From: Bacillus sp. CH30_1T | Lineage (GTDB): Bacteria > Bacillota > Bacilli > Bacillales > Bacillaceae_B | Length of the DNA: 64,000 nucleotides | Assembly (NCBI RefSeq): GCF_008364765.1 | Contig: NZ_VTUY01000010.1 | Span: forward strand, 62,001 to 126,000 | Direction: 5' to 3' | Part shown: in pieces, positions 37,091 to 45,805 of the stretch | Layout: every line of letters begins with the position of its first letter | How positions within the stretch are numbered: position 1 is the stretch's first letter | Translations under genes and position numbers: made by a program | The notes under the pieces: model-generated | What the model saw: the letters and a program-made list of their open reading frames with translations, nothing else | What the model was told of the DNA's origin: nothing | Database searches by the model: none

Positions 37091-37957
37091 CTACTCTTCC
37101 TCCTCTTTCATCCTTTGAACTACTTCATGTGTATGAATAATTTGCTCATATACGCCATGTCCTTTTTCCATGCATAAAGCGACGAATAAAGCATCAATTA
37201 CGACGAGTTGAGCAATTCTTGCTGTCATGGTTCCGATTCTGATATTGTGTTCTTCCTCGGAAATCGTCAAGACGATATTAGCAAGCTTTCTTGCCGGGGA
37301 TTTCCCATGCTGTGTCAATAGAACGATTGTGGCCCCTTTTTCTTGAGCGACGTTCATGAGCTTCAGTATCTCTTTTGTCTGACCAGATGTGGAGACGACG
37401 AAGAGAACGTCTCTTTCGGTTAAGTTTGCGGCCATCATCATTTGCACATGGATATCACTCGCTTGAAATGCGAGATAGTTCAGTCGTAATAGCTTTTGCG
37501 TAAAGTCCTCCGCTACTACGGCTGAACCGCCTACTCCATACAGGTATACCCTTTCAGCTTTATGGAACGCGTTCACAGCCCGATCCAGTTCATCTATGGA
37601 GAAAAGCTTTTCCGTGTTCTTGATCGCTTGATAGGTATTCACCAGTACTTTGTTGAATACGGTTTCAAGATTGTCTTCAAAGTGCAGGAGTGTATTGATG
37701 TCATGACTTTTTGTTTCTTCGATGTTGCTGCTTTTGGCCAGTTCGATCTTCAAACCGCTGAAACTATTGATTCCGATCCGTTTACAGAACCGGATGATGG
37801 CTGCTTCACTGCTGCCGCATGATTGTGAAAGTTGCTTTGTCGTCATTTCCATTACTTTCTCAGGAAACTCCAACACATATTGAGCAACCGCAATTTCAGA
37901 CGGGGTGTAGTTCTCCATCTGACTTTTGATGTGTTTTAATACTTGAAATTCCGTCAT
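37091..37957 (-). CDS. murR: RpiR/MurR family regulator with SIS domain
   Basis: A 288-residue regulator: N-terminal RpiR-type HTH (about 1-78; MTTKQLSQSCGSSEAAIIRF followed by CKRIG) and a C-terminal SIS sugar-phosphate-binding domain (about 120-260; VYLYGVGGSAVVAEDF, FVVSTSGQTKEILKL). MurR repressors of this kind respond to MurNAc-6-phosphate. GGAGGTGACT stands before the ATG at 37957. It is divergent from the EIIA-MupG-kinase-AnmK-MurQ operon, with a perfect palindrome in between, and leads its own operon with EIIB and EIIC. The effector is inferred from the genes it neighbours. Confidence 0.82.
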   Translation of the reverse strand: MTEFQVLKHIKSQMENYTPSEIAVAQYVLEFPEKVMEMTTKQLSQSCGSSEAAIIRFCKRIGINSFSGLKIELAKSSNIEETKSHDINTLLHFEDNLETVFNKVLVNTYQAIKNTEKLFSIDELDRAVNAFHKAERVYLYGVGGSAVVAEDFTQKLLRLNYLAFQASDIHVQMMMAANLTERDVLFVVSTSGQTKEILKLMNVAQEKGATIVLLTQHGKSPARKLANIVLTISEEEHNIRIGTMTARIAQLVVIDALFVALCMEKGHGVYEQIIHTHEVVQRMKEEEE

Positions 37958-37983
37958 AGTCACCTCCAAAAAAATGATTGTCT

Positions 37984-37997
37984 TGAAAAGGCTTTCA
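37984..37997. promoter_or_regulatory. cre-like palindrome in the murR/EIIA intergenic region
   Basis: TGAAAAGGCTTTCA is close to the catabolite-responsive element consensus, differing by GG for the central CG. It lies 26 nt upstream of murR. Confidence 0.35.
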
Positions 37998-38021
37998 GTT
38001 TAATATGATTATATGCGATAA

Positions 38022-38036
38022 TGAAATTAAATTTCA
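38022..38036. promoter_or_regulatory. Perfect operator palindrome between the divergent sugar operons (MurR candidate)
   Basis: TGAAATTAAATTTCA is a perfect 15-bp palindrome centred between murR and the EIIA gene, where one bound dimer could control both directions. Confidence 0.6.
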
Positions 38037-38117
38037 ATATTATTTTAAAATATTTAAACTTTTATTTTACTATTCTAGTAGAAACCAGTTCTAAACAGAA
38101 ATGAGGAGGAATACACA

Positions 38118-38450
38118 ATGGCAGAGGTACGCAACCTAGAAATGGAGATTTTTGAAATTATATCAAACGGCGGGAATGCAAAAAGCACCGCATATGAAGC
38201 CCTGGCAAAGGCACATGAAGGTAAGTTTGATGAAGCTGAAGAGATGCTGAAAACAGCCCATGAAGAACTGAACAAAGCTCACAAAACGCAAACCAGTCTC
38301 ATTCAGGCTGAAATCAATGGAGAAGACTTTGAAAAATCACTTCTGATGATTCATGCCCAGGACCACTTGATGACCTCTATCAGTGAAATCTCGTTAATTG
38401 AACAAATGATACCCTTGTTAAAAAGAATAGATAAACTTGAAAACAACTAA
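38118..38450 (+). CDS. PTS EIIA, lactose/cellobiose family
   Basis: A 110-residue all-helical EIIA. The phosphorylated histidine is His79 in LLMIHAQDHLMT, the family signature. It transfers phosphate from HPr to the EIIB encoded divergently, so a complete Lac-type PTS is split across both operons. AGGAGG precedes the ATG at 38118. It is the first gene of the plus-strand operon; the MupG-type gene follows after 18 nt. Confidence 0.92.
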   Translation: MAEVRNLEMEIFEIISNGGNAKSTAYEALAKAHEGKFDEAEEMLKTAHEELNKAHKTQTSLIQAEINGEDFEKSLLMIHAQDHLMTSISEISLIEQMIPLLKRIDKLENN

Positions 38451-38468
38451 TTTTAAGGAGGCCTACCA

Positions 38469-39557
38469 ATGAGCAAAAGACTGGGAGTTTCAATTTACCC
38501 AAATCATTCCACGACTGAAAAGGACAAAGAATATCTGGCACTGGCTGCGTCTTACGGTTTTAAGCGTGTGTTCACCTGCTTATTATCAGTAGAGGGGGAC
38601 AAGGATGGGATCATCTCAAACTTTAAAGAAACTATTAAGTTTGCCCGTGAAAAAAACATGGAAGTCATCGCTGACATCAGTCCCCGTATTTTCAAAGAAC
38701 TGAACATTTCGTATGATGATTTATCCTTTTTTGCCGATCTGGGTGCTCATGGTATCCGACTTGACCTTGGATATACAGGTCACGAAGAATCGATGATGTC
38801 GTATAACCCTTATGATTTAAAAATTGAACTCAATATGAGTAATGCAACGAAATACATCGACAACATTATGACATATCAGCCTAATAAGGATCAATTGCTT
38901 GGATGTCATAACTTCTATCCGCATCGCTACTCCGGTTTATCCTATCCATTCTTTATTGAATGCAGTAAAAAGTTTAAAGACTTCGGGATGAGAACGGCTG
39001 CGTTTGTCTCTTCTTCCGATGCAACATTCGGTCCTTGGCCGGTCACGGAAGGATTGCCCACGCTAGAAATGCACCGGAACCTTCCGATCGATGTCCAGGC
39101 TAAGCATCTTTTTGCAACTGGGTTGATTGATGATGTCATTATCAGTAACGCTTATGCATCAGAACGTGAAATGCAGCTGCTTAGCAAACTGAACACATCG
39201 AAGCTGACCTTTACAGTCGACACCCATGAAACGACAACAGACTTAGAAAAGACGATTATATTTGAAGAACCGCACTTCTATCGTGGTGACGTGTCTGATT
39301 ATTTGATCCGCTCGACTCAAAGCCGCGTGAAATATCGTGGAAGAGAATTCGCTCCACATAATACGGCAGACATTAAACGTGGTGATATTGTGATTGAAAA
39401 CGACCTATATGCCCAGTATGCAGGAGAACTTCAGATCGCGCTTCAAGATATGGAGAACTCAGGCAAAACCAATGTGGTTGGACGGATCCGCGAAGAAGAA
39501 ATCTTCTTATTGGATTACCTTGAGCCTTGGGGTAAATTTGCCTTTCAAACCAAGTAA
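38469..39557 (+). CDS. mupG: MupG-type 6-phospho-N-acetylmuramidase (DUF871)
   Basis: A 362-residue cytosolic protein: TIM-barrel N-terminal part (MSKRLGVSIYPNHSTTEKDK, GAHGIRLDLGYTGHEE, GCHNFYPHRYSGLSYPFF) and a C-terminal cyclophilin-like domain (AQYAGELQIALQDM). This is the DUF871 family, of which MupG of Staphylococcus aureus hydrolyses MurNAc-6-phosphate-GlcNAc to MurNAc-6-phosphate and GlcNAc. Position between a PTS EIIA and murQ supports the same reaction. AAGGAGG lies before the ATG. Downstream gene begins after 17 nt. Confidence 0.85.
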   Translation: MSKRLGVSIYPNHSTTEKDKEYLALAASYGFKRVFTCLLSVEGDKDGIISNFKETIKFAREKNMEVIADISPRIFKELNISYDDLSFFADLGAHGIRLDLGYTGHEESMMSYNPYDLKIELNMSNATKYIDNIMTYQPNKDQLLGCHNFYPHRYSGLSYPFFIECSKKFKDFGMRTAAFVSSSDATFGPWPVTEGLPTLEMHRNLPIDVQAKHLFATGLIDDVIISNAYASEREMQLLSKLNTSKLTFTVDTHETTTDLEKTIIFEEPHFYRGDVSDYLIRSTQSRVKYRGREFAPHNTADIKRGDIVIENDLYAQYAGELQIALQDMENSGKTNVVGRIREEEIFLLDYLEPWGKFAFQTK

Positions 39558-39574
39558 AGTGGAGGTTTCTTTAG

Positions 39575-40489
39575 ATGACTAGAGTAATAGGAATCGATGC
39601 AGGCGGGACAAAAATACAGGGACTCGTTCTTGACTTAGAGAAGAACATCCTGTTTCAAAGCTTATCCGGACACGGTAATCCCACTGTTTCCTTTGAGAAG
39701 GCATTAACCAATCTCTCATCCGTGATTCAACAATGCTTGGATCATACTCCTTCTGAAGAGGTGTCCCATATTGTGATCGGGATGGCAGGTGCAGAGTCTG
39801 GAAATCTCGCACATCGAATCAAGACGGAGTTACAAAGGATGACTTCCCTGCCTATTATCCTTTTGAATGATGCCACCCTCGCCTATTTCAGTTTGATCGG
39901 GAATCAGAACGGTGTAATGACCATTGCGGGAACGGGTTCGATTTGTTATGGACGAAACGGGAAAGAGGAAGGAACAACCGGCGGCTGGGGACATCTACTT
40001 GGTGACGAAGGAAGTGCTTATCATATTGCAATTGAAGCATGTAAACAGGTTTCGATGGAGATGGATTCCTGCAAACCTCTTTCCCCTCTCTCCCGTGACA
40101 TATTAAACGAAATCGGTGCAAGTGATGGGAAAGGGTTAAAAGGGTTTATCTATTCTTCTTCCAAAGGTGAAATTTCAAAGCTTGCGAAAGTGGTTCACAA
40201 GCAAGCTGAGGATGGTAATGACGCGGCCTTTCTTTTATTCAAAAATGCCGGGGAGCAACTTGCCCGACAAACGATTACCTTATTGGAGAAACTACAGATC
40301 GGTACGAAACCGGTTATCGCCATAAAAGGAAGTGTCCTTGAACATAATGTGGTGGTGCAATCCGTTTTTAAAGAAATGATTTCAGAGCGTTTTCCAAACG
40401 CATCCTATATCGTCGACTCAACCTCCCCTGCCACCGGGGCAGTCGATGTGACCAAAGCCATCAGGGAAGGAAGGTTGTCAAATGAGTAA
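39575..40489 (+). CDS. BadF/BcrA-type N-acetylhexosamine kinase
   Basis: A 304-residue ASKHA-fold kinase with ATP-binding VIGIDAGGTKIQG at the N-terminus, MTIAGTGSICYGR and GGWGHLLGDEGSAYHIA in the middle. This branch includes GlcNAc kinases and the MurNAc/GlcNAc kinase MurK. In this locus it would phosphorylate the free GlcNAc that MupG releases. A GGAGG site precedes the ATG, and the gene overlaps anmK by 8 nt, so both are translationally coupled. Confidence 0.82.
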   Translation: MTRVIGIDAGGTKIQGLVLDLEKNILFQSLSGHGNPTVSFEKALTNLSSVIQQCLDHTPSEEVSHIVIGMAGAESGNLAHRIKTELQRMTSLPIILLNDATLAYFSLIGNQNGVMTIAGTGSICYGRNGKEEGTTGGWGHLLGDEGSAYHIAIEACKQVSMEMDSCKPLSPLSRDILNEIGASDGKGLKGFIYSSSKGEISKLAKVVHKQAEDGNDAAFLLFKNAGEQLARQTITLLEKLQIGTKPVIAIKGSVLEHNVVVQSVFKEMISERFPNASYIVDSTSPATGAVDVTKAIREGRLSNE

Positions 40490-41642
40490 ACGTTTAGCTG
40501 TCGGGTTAATGTCCGGTACGTCTGTGGATGGGGTGGATGCTGCTCTTGTTTCAATTGAAGGCAGCGGCACGGATACAAAAGTGGAGCTCGCCCATTATTC
40601 AACGGCTCCCTTCCCTCCAAAAGTAAAAAAGAAAATCTTTGAAGTGATGAGTGTCACAGAATCGTCCACTCCCCTCCTTTCCAGCTTGCATTTTGAGCTT
40701 GGAGGCGTTTATGCTGATGCAGTTTTGAAGGTATGTGCAGAGGCTTTCATTTCTGTAGAGGAGTTAGACTTTATCGGATCTCACGGGCAAACGGTTTATC
40801 ACCAGCCCTTTCATACGGAAGATTCGGTTCCTTCCACTCTGCAAATCGGTGAGCCGAGCGTGATTGCGTACCGTACAAACACTAGAGTCGTCTCCAATTT
40901 CCGCTCCATGGATATGGCCGCCGGCGGTGAAGGAGCACCACTTGTACCTTATACTGAATTCCTTCTCTATCGAAAAAAAGACCAGGGAAGACTTCTGCAG
41001 AATATTGGCGGTATCGGAAATGTGACCGTGCTTCCTAAAGATTGCGCTCTTCACGAAGTATTCGCGTTTGATACTGGTCCAGGAAATATGGTTATAGATG
41101 GATTATGCGAGCGACTATTAGGTCTATCTTTTGATGAGAATGGAGCTATTGCTGCGAAAGGAACGGTCCATAAAGACGTCGCACAGAAATGGATGGAATG
41201 GGAGAAGGATTTCTTCCTTAAAGAACCTCCAAAGTCAACTGGTCGCGAGCTGTTTGGAGAAGTATTCATAAATCGGATTCTTGACGAGTTTGGTGATCTT
41301 TCGAAAGAAAACCTGATTGCGACGGCAACCTACTTTACAGCTATGACGATTGCGGATGCCTATGAGAATTTTGTTCTCCCTGAACATTCGATAAATGAAG
41401 TGATCATCGGCGGAGGAGGAAGCTATAATGGGACGCTTCTCCGTATGATGCGGGAGCTTCTTCCAGAGTTAGGAATTCTTATTCAGGAAGATATCGGTTA
41501 TTCTTCCGATGCGAAAGAAGCGATTGCCTTTGCCCTATTGGCAAACGAAACACTGCATGGCAATCCAAGCAACGTTCCAGGTGCAACAGGGGCCAGTAGG
41601 TCTCTTATTTTAGGCACCATCACACCACGCCCATATATATGA
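40482..41642 (+). CDS. anmK: Anhydro-N-acetylmuramic acid kinase
   Basis: A 386-residue kinase with the signature LMSGTSVDGVDAALV at the start and GSHGQTVYHQP, LQNIGGIGNVT, AFDTGPGNMVIDG in the middle. AnmK opens the 1,6-anhydro bond of anhydro-MurNAc and phosphorylates O6, giving MurNAc-6-phosphate, the substrate of the next gene product MurQ. Its presence implies that products of lytic transglycosylases are also recovered. Followed by murQ after 19 nt. Confidence 0.93.
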   Translation: MSKRLAVGLMSGTSVDGVDAALVSIEGSGTDTKVELAHYSTAPFPPKVKKKIFEVMSVTESSTPLLSSLHFELGGVYADAVLKVCAEAFISVEELDFIGSHGQTVYHQPFHTEDSVPSTLQIGEPSVIAYRTNTRVVSNFRSMDMAAGGEGAPLVPYTEFLLYRKKDQGRLLQNIGGIGNVTVLPKDCALHEVFAFDTGPGNMVIDGLCERLLGLSFDENGAIAAKGTVHKDVAQKWMEWEKDFFLKEPPKSTGRELFGEVFINRILDEFGDLSKENLIATATYFTAMTIADAYENFVLPEHSINEVIIGGGGSYNGTLLRMMRELLPELGILIQEDIGYSSDAKEAIAFALLANETLHGNPSNVPGATGASRSLILGTITPRPYI

Positions 41643-41661
41643 AAGGCAGGTAACAATACAA

Positions 41662-42561
41662 ATGGACCTTCATAAGATCCTGACGGAAACAAGAAATCCT
41701 AATACATTGAACATAGATACAATAAGCACGGAGAAGATTTTAGAAAAAATCAACGGAGAAGATCAAACCGTTGCATACGCCGTGGAAAAAACCATCCCTG
41801 TTGTTTCACGTGTGGTCGATTCCATCGTTGTAGGTTTAGAAAATGGCGGCCGTCTTCTTTATGTAGGTGCAGGTACAAGCGGACGCCTGGGCATCCTTGA
41901 CGCATCAGAGTGCCCGCCTACCTTTAGCACAGATCCCGGCCAGGTGATCGGGATCATCGCGGGTGGTGAAATGGCCATTCAATTCCCCTTAGAAGGCGCA
42001 GAGGATGATGAAGAAGGAGGCCGCAACGAAATCGCCATCCGTAAAGTCGGTGCAAATGATGTCGTCGTTGGCATTGCCGCAAGCGGACGGACGCCTTTTA
42101 CAATAGGGGCCTTAAAGGAAGCAAAATCAAGAGGTGCTGTAACGGCTTCTGTTGTATGCTCACCTAAATCCTCGATGTGTGAAGTGGCCGATCACTCGAT
42201 CATCGCTGAAGTCGGTCCGGAAGTTGTCACAGGCTCGACACGCATGAAAGCCGGAACAGCCCAAAAACTGATTCTGAATATGCTCACAACCGCATCCATG
42301 ATCAAACTTGGCAAAGTATACAGTAACCTCATGGTCGACGTGATGCCTTCAAACGCAAAACTGAAAGTCAGAGCGCGCAACATCATTATGGAAGCAGCGG
42401 ACGTCACCGAACAAGAAGCAACCGAAGCCCTTGAAATATACGGCAGTGTCAAACCTGCAATCCTATCGCTAATGACAGGCATCGAAGAAAAAGAAGTCTA
42501 CAACCTTCTCACCCTTCACAAAGGCCACCTGCGTTCAGCCATCAAAGCCGCAATTAAATAA
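41662..42561 (+). CDS. murQ: N-acetylmuramic acid 6-phosphate etherase
   Basis: A 299-residue SIS-domain lyase that removes D-lactate from MurNAc-6-phosphate to give GlcNAc-6-phosphate. Conserved stretches: LLYVGAGTSGRLGILDASEC, CPPTF, VVGIAASGRTPFTIGAL and TGSTRMKAGTAQKLILNM. Length matches family (about 300). It ends the EIIA-mupG-kinase-anmK-murQ operon. The released D-lactate could be handled by the GlcD/GlcF pair that starts 99 nt downstream. Confidence 0.95.
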   Translation: MDLHKILTETRNPNTLNIDTISTEKILEKINGEDQTVAYAVEKTIPVVSRVVDSIVVGLENGGRLLYVGAGTSGRLGILDASECPPTFSTDPGQVIGIIAGGEMAIQFPLEGAEDDEEGGRNEIAIRKVGANDVVVGIAASGRTPFTIGALKEAKSRGAVTASVVCSPKSSMCEVADHSIIAEVGPEVVTGSTRMKAGTAQKLILNMLTTASMIKLGKVYSNLMVDVMPSNAKLKVRARNIIMEAADVTEQEATEALEIYGSVKPAILSLMTGIEEKEVYNLLTLHKGHLRSAIKAAIK

Positions 42562-42568
42562 CCTTTTA

Positions 42569-42603
42569 GGAGGGACGGACCTTGACCCATCGTCAGGTAT
42601 CGT
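42569..42603 (+). repeat. Decayed AGGGACGGACCT hairpin after murQ
   Basis: The left arm GGAGGGACGGACCTTGA is intact; the right arm reads TCAGGTATCGTCTCT, matching with a few changes, around CCCATCG. It separates murQ from glcD and lacks a strong T run. Confidence 0.65.
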
Positions 42604-42660
42604 CTCTTTACTCTTTTTATACAAGATTTGAAAAACATGTTAATAAAGGTGGAAATTAGT

Positions 42661-44073
42661 ATGATCACTCCTGACATCAAAAAACGGTTCATCGAAATCG
42701 TCGGCGACGAAAATTATCGGGATACTCCCGCGGAAAAGCTTGTCTATTCCTATGACGCAACTCCTAACTACCAGTCCATGCCTGACGGGGTCATCGTTCC
42801 CCGCTCGACAGAGGAAGTATCAGAAGTCGTGAAAATCTGCAATGAGCATTGCATTCCCATCGTCCCAAGGGGATCCGGAACGAATCTTTGCGCAGGCACC
42901 TGCCCTACTGAAGGCGGAATTGTTCTCTTATTCACCCATATGAACAAGATTCTCGAGGTGGACGAAGAAAATCTAACCGTAACCGCCCAGCCTGGTGTTG
43001 TGACCCTGGATCTCATTCATACAGTTGAAGCAAAGGGGCTCTTCTATCCTCCTGACCCTAGCTCCATGAAAATCTCAACAATCGGTGGGAATATTAACGA
43101 AAATTCCGGTGGTTTGAGAGGACTGAAATATGGCGTTACCCGAGATTATGTGCTGGCATTGGAAGCCGTTCTCCCTAACGGAGACATCATCCGTACCGGG
43201 GGAAAACTAGCGAAAGATGTTGCTGGATATGACCTGACCCGGCTATTTGTCGGCTCGGAAGGAACGCTTTGTGTCATCACCGAAGCGACTTTAAAGCTTG
43301 TTCCTATGCCGGAAACGAAGCAAACGATGCTCGCCTTATATCAGGATATTGAAGCAGCAGCCCAAAGTGTTTCCAGCATTATCGCCAATCGCATCATTCC
43401 GACTACCCTTGAATTTTTAGATCAGCCTACACTTGAGGTGGTTGAGGATTTTGCCAAAATCGGTTTGCCAACCGATGTAAAAGCGGTGCTCTTGATCGAA
43501 CAGGATGGTCCTCCGGAAGTGGTTGCACGTGATATGAAACGAATGGAAGAAGTTTGTTTACAGAACAAAGCTGTATCCGTTCAATTAGCCAAAACGGAGA
43601 TAGAAGCAGATGCCCTTCGTACCGCCCGCCGTTCTGCCCTATCGGCACTCGCCCGTCTCAAACCGACGACGATTTTAGAGGACGCGACGGTTCCACGCTC
43701 GGAAATCGCCAAGATGGTAAAAGCAATCAATGATATCTCTGATCGTTATGAGTTGAAGATTTGTACCTTTGGTCATGCAGGGGACGGAAACCTTCACCCT
43801 ACGGTTGCGACTGACGCCAGGGACCATGATGAGATGGAACGTGTCGAAGCGGCATTCGAAGAAATTTTCGCTCATGCCATCGAATTGGGCGGCACCATCA
43901 CCGGAGAACACGGAGTCGGCATGATGAAAGCCCCTTATCTCGAATGGAAACTGGGACCTGAAGGCATTGCAGCCATGAAAATGATCAAGCATTCATTCGA
44001 TCCAAATAACATTATGAACCCGAATAAAGTATTCGCTAAAGAATCAAGAAAACGTGTGGTGATTTCAAGATGA
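42661..44073 (+). CDS. glcD: FAD-linked 2-hydroxyacid oxidase subunit GlcD (glycolate/D-lactate)
   Basis: A 470-residue flavoprotein. The PCMH-type FAD-binding domain covers about 40-215 (IPIVPRGSGTNLCAGTC, DPSSMKISTIGGNINENSGG) and the FAD-oxidase C-terminal domain follows, ending FGHAGDGNLHPT and GGTITGEHGVGMMK. It oxidises glycolate or D-lactate with GlcF as electron acceptor. AAAGGTGG lies before the ATG at 42661, giving the same length as YsfC of B. subtilis; the frame opens 33 nt earlier. glcF overlaps its stop by 4 nt. Confidence 0.88.
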   Translation: MITPDIKKRFIEIVGDENYRDTPAEKLVYSYDATPNYQSMPDGVIVPRSTEEVSEVVKICNEHCIPIVPRGSGTNLCAGTCPTEGGIVLLFTHMNKILEVDEENLTVTAQPGVVTLDLIHTVEAKGLFYPPDPSSMKISTIGGNINENSGGLRGLKYGVTRDYVLALEAVLPNGDIIRTGGKLAKDVAGYDLTRLFVGSEGTLCVITEATLKLVPMPETKQTMLALYQDIEAAAQSVSSIIANRIIPTTLEFLDQPTLEVVEDFAKIGLPTDVKAVLLIEQDGPPEVVARDMKRMEEVCLQNKAVSVQLAKTEIEADALRTARRSALSALARLKPTTILEDATVPRSEIAKMVKAINDISDRYELKICTFGHAGDGNLHPTVATDARDHDEMERVEAAFEEIFAHAIELGGTITGEHGVGMMKAPYLEWKLGPEGIAAMKMIKHSFDPNNIMNPNKVFAKESRKRVVISR

Positions 44074-45389
44074 CAACCCTTCTAGAAAAACAAAAGATAC
44101 AACAGGAATTTAAAGACCGCTTGGATGAAGATGAACTATTGAATTGTATGAGATGCGGTTTCTGTCTTCCTTCCTGCCCTACTTACATTGAATCAGGATT
44201 TAAAGAATCCCACTCCCCGCGTGGTCGGATCGCCTTAATGAAGGCAGTGGTGGATGGTGTCATAGAACCCGACGAAGAAGTCGAACGAACATTGGATCTA
44301 TGCTTAGGGTGCAGAGCCTGCGAACCCGTTTGTCCATCCGGTGTGAACTACGGACACCTTTTAGAAGAAGCACGAGATATCATCAATCAAAATAAAAAAC
44401 ACTCGCTTCCTGTACGGGTTCTTAGAAAAACCGTTTTTGAAGGATTATTCCCGCACCCTGAAAGAATGAGAATGGTCACAAACCTTCTTGGAATCTATCA
44501 ACGCTCGGGATTGCAAAAGGCGGTCCACACGACGGGCGTGATGAAACTCTTTCCGGAAAGCATGGCGACAATGGAACGCGTACTTCCTCAAGTTCCAAAG
44601 TTGAAAGACATGAAGGAACGCCCAACGTCGCTTTCCTCGATTGGTGACGTTCGTAAAAAAGTCGCTTTCTTCTCTGGCTGTTTAATGGATACGATGTTTC
44701 TGGAAACAAATAATGCCACTACGATACTATTACAGCTGGCAGGCTGTGACATCGTGATTCCGAAAACGCAAACCTGTTGTGGAGCCTTGCATGGTCATAG
44801 CGGTGAAAAGGACTCGGCAAAGGATTTAGCAAAGCGAAACATCGAGGCTTTTGAAGCGGATGGAGTCGATTACATCATCACCAATGCCGGGGGATGCGGA
44901 GCCTTTCTCGTCGACTATGATCACTTACTGAAGGATGATCCCGATTGGAAAGATCGTGCGGTTCAGTTTAAAAATAAAATCAAAGACATCTCATCTATTC
45001 TTGTAGAATTAGAGTTTCATAAAAAGAAATTGAACGTTTCCTCTCAACGAATTACGTATCAGGATTCATGTCACTTGCGAAACGTGCAGCGTACATTTTT
45101 GCAACCAAGGCTCCTCCTTCAATCAGTGGAAGGTGCTGATTACGTTGAGATGAAACAAGCCGACCACTGTTGTGGGTCAGCCGGGATCTACAACATCGTC
45201 GAATCCGAAATGTCCATGAAGATCCTCGATCACAAAATGGACAACGTCGAACAAACCCAGGCAACCACCATCATCACATCAAACCCGGGCTGCCTCCTCC
45301 AAATGAAACTCGGCATCGAACGAGAAGGCCTATCCAATAAAATGCGTGCAATCCACATCGTAGACTTCTTATTGGAAGCAATTCAGTGA
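44070..45389 (+). CDS. glcF: Iron-sulfur subunit GlcF
   Basis: A 439-residue protein with two 4Fe-4S ferredoxin motifs (CMRCGFCLPSCPTY at about 26-39, CLGCRACEPVCPSGV at about 78-92) and two cysteine-rich CCG domains (TCCGALHGHSGE; DSCHLRNVQR...DHCCGSAGIY), the hallmark of GlcF/LutA/HdrB-type subunits. It passes electrons from GlcD to the respiratory chain at the membrane. The start overlaps the glcD stop (ATGA). No glcE gene is present, as in YsfCD of B. subtilis. Confidence 0.9.
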   Translation: MTTLLEKQKIQQEFKDRLDEDELLNCMRCGFCLPSCPTYIESGFKESHSPRGRIALMKAVVDGVIEPDEEVERTLDLCLGCRACEPVCPSGVNYGHLLEEARDIINQNKKHSLPVRVLRKTVFEGLFPHPERMRMVTNLLGIYQRSGLQKAVHTTGVMKLFPESMATMERVLPQVPKLKDMKERPTSLSSIGDVRKKVAFFSGCLMDTMFLETNNATTILLQLAGCDIVIPKTQTCCGALHGHSGEKDSAKDLAKRNIEAFEADGVDYIITNAGGCGAFLVDYDHLLKDDPDWKDRAVQFKNKIKDISSILVELEFHKKKLNVSSQRITYQDSCHLRNVQRTFLQPRLLLQSVEGADYVEMKQADHCCGSAGIYNIVESEMSMKILDHKMDNVEQTQATTIITSNPGCLLQMKLGIEREGLSNKMRAIHIVDFLLEAIQ

Positions 45390-45473
45390 GAGGGACGGAC
45401 CTCTTCATTTACTCAAATCCCGTTAAATCAACGTTTTGGTTTTCGGGCGGGGTGATTGGAGGTCCGTCCCTTC
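45389..45473. repeat. AGGGACGGACCT pair flanking the glcF 3' end
   Basis: AGGGACGGACCT (45391-45402) and GGAGGTCCGTCCCT (45459-45472) are complementary arms with about 57 bp between. The TTCTTTTTTC that follows makes this a possible glcF terminator. Confidence 0.75.
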
Positions 45474-45478
45474 TTTTT

Positions 45479-45637
45479 TCACTTTTTAATTTTGAGGAAA
45501 GAGAAGTAGACGAGGAAGGAAAGGATGATTCCATAGGTTGCTAATAGGGTGAGGGCATTAGTGGCATTTGATGTAAGCCAGGTAAATATGGCAGCGATGA
45601 GAACTATTGGTGTGCTTATCCAGATTGTTTTGTTCAT
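45479..45637 (-). CDS. 52-residue membrane protein
   Basis: ATG at 45637 is preceded by a strong AAAGGAGG site 8 nt away. The product has two hydrophobic helices (IWISTPIVLIAAIFTWL and LATYGIILSFLVYFSFL) and a basic end (KIKK). It stands alone, convergent with glcF. I do not recognise a family; the ribosome binding site and clean membrane topology support a real gene. Confidence 0.65.
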   Translation of the reverse strand: MNKTIWISTPIVLIAAIFTWLTSNATNALTLLATYGIILSFLVYFSFLKIKK

Positions 45638-45805
45638 TTTCGGACCTCCTTTTGATCCAAAGTGATGGATATTGATATATACGTTTCGGCTGGGGGATAG
45701 TTTCCTTTTTTGTTGAGAGGTGGTTGTTTGGGTGTGTACAATTCAGGGGTTTTGTCCTGGTACATTCTCTCTTTTTTGCATCGCTTTCAGATCACCATCT
45801 TTCTC
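45638..45805. other. Intergenic stretch upstream of the 52-residue protein
   Basis: Holds the presumed minus-strand promoter of the small membrane gene. GTACA and its near-mirror GGTACAT around 45737-45765 enclose a CAGGGGTTTTGTCCTG hairpin. No gene seen. Confidence 0.4.
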
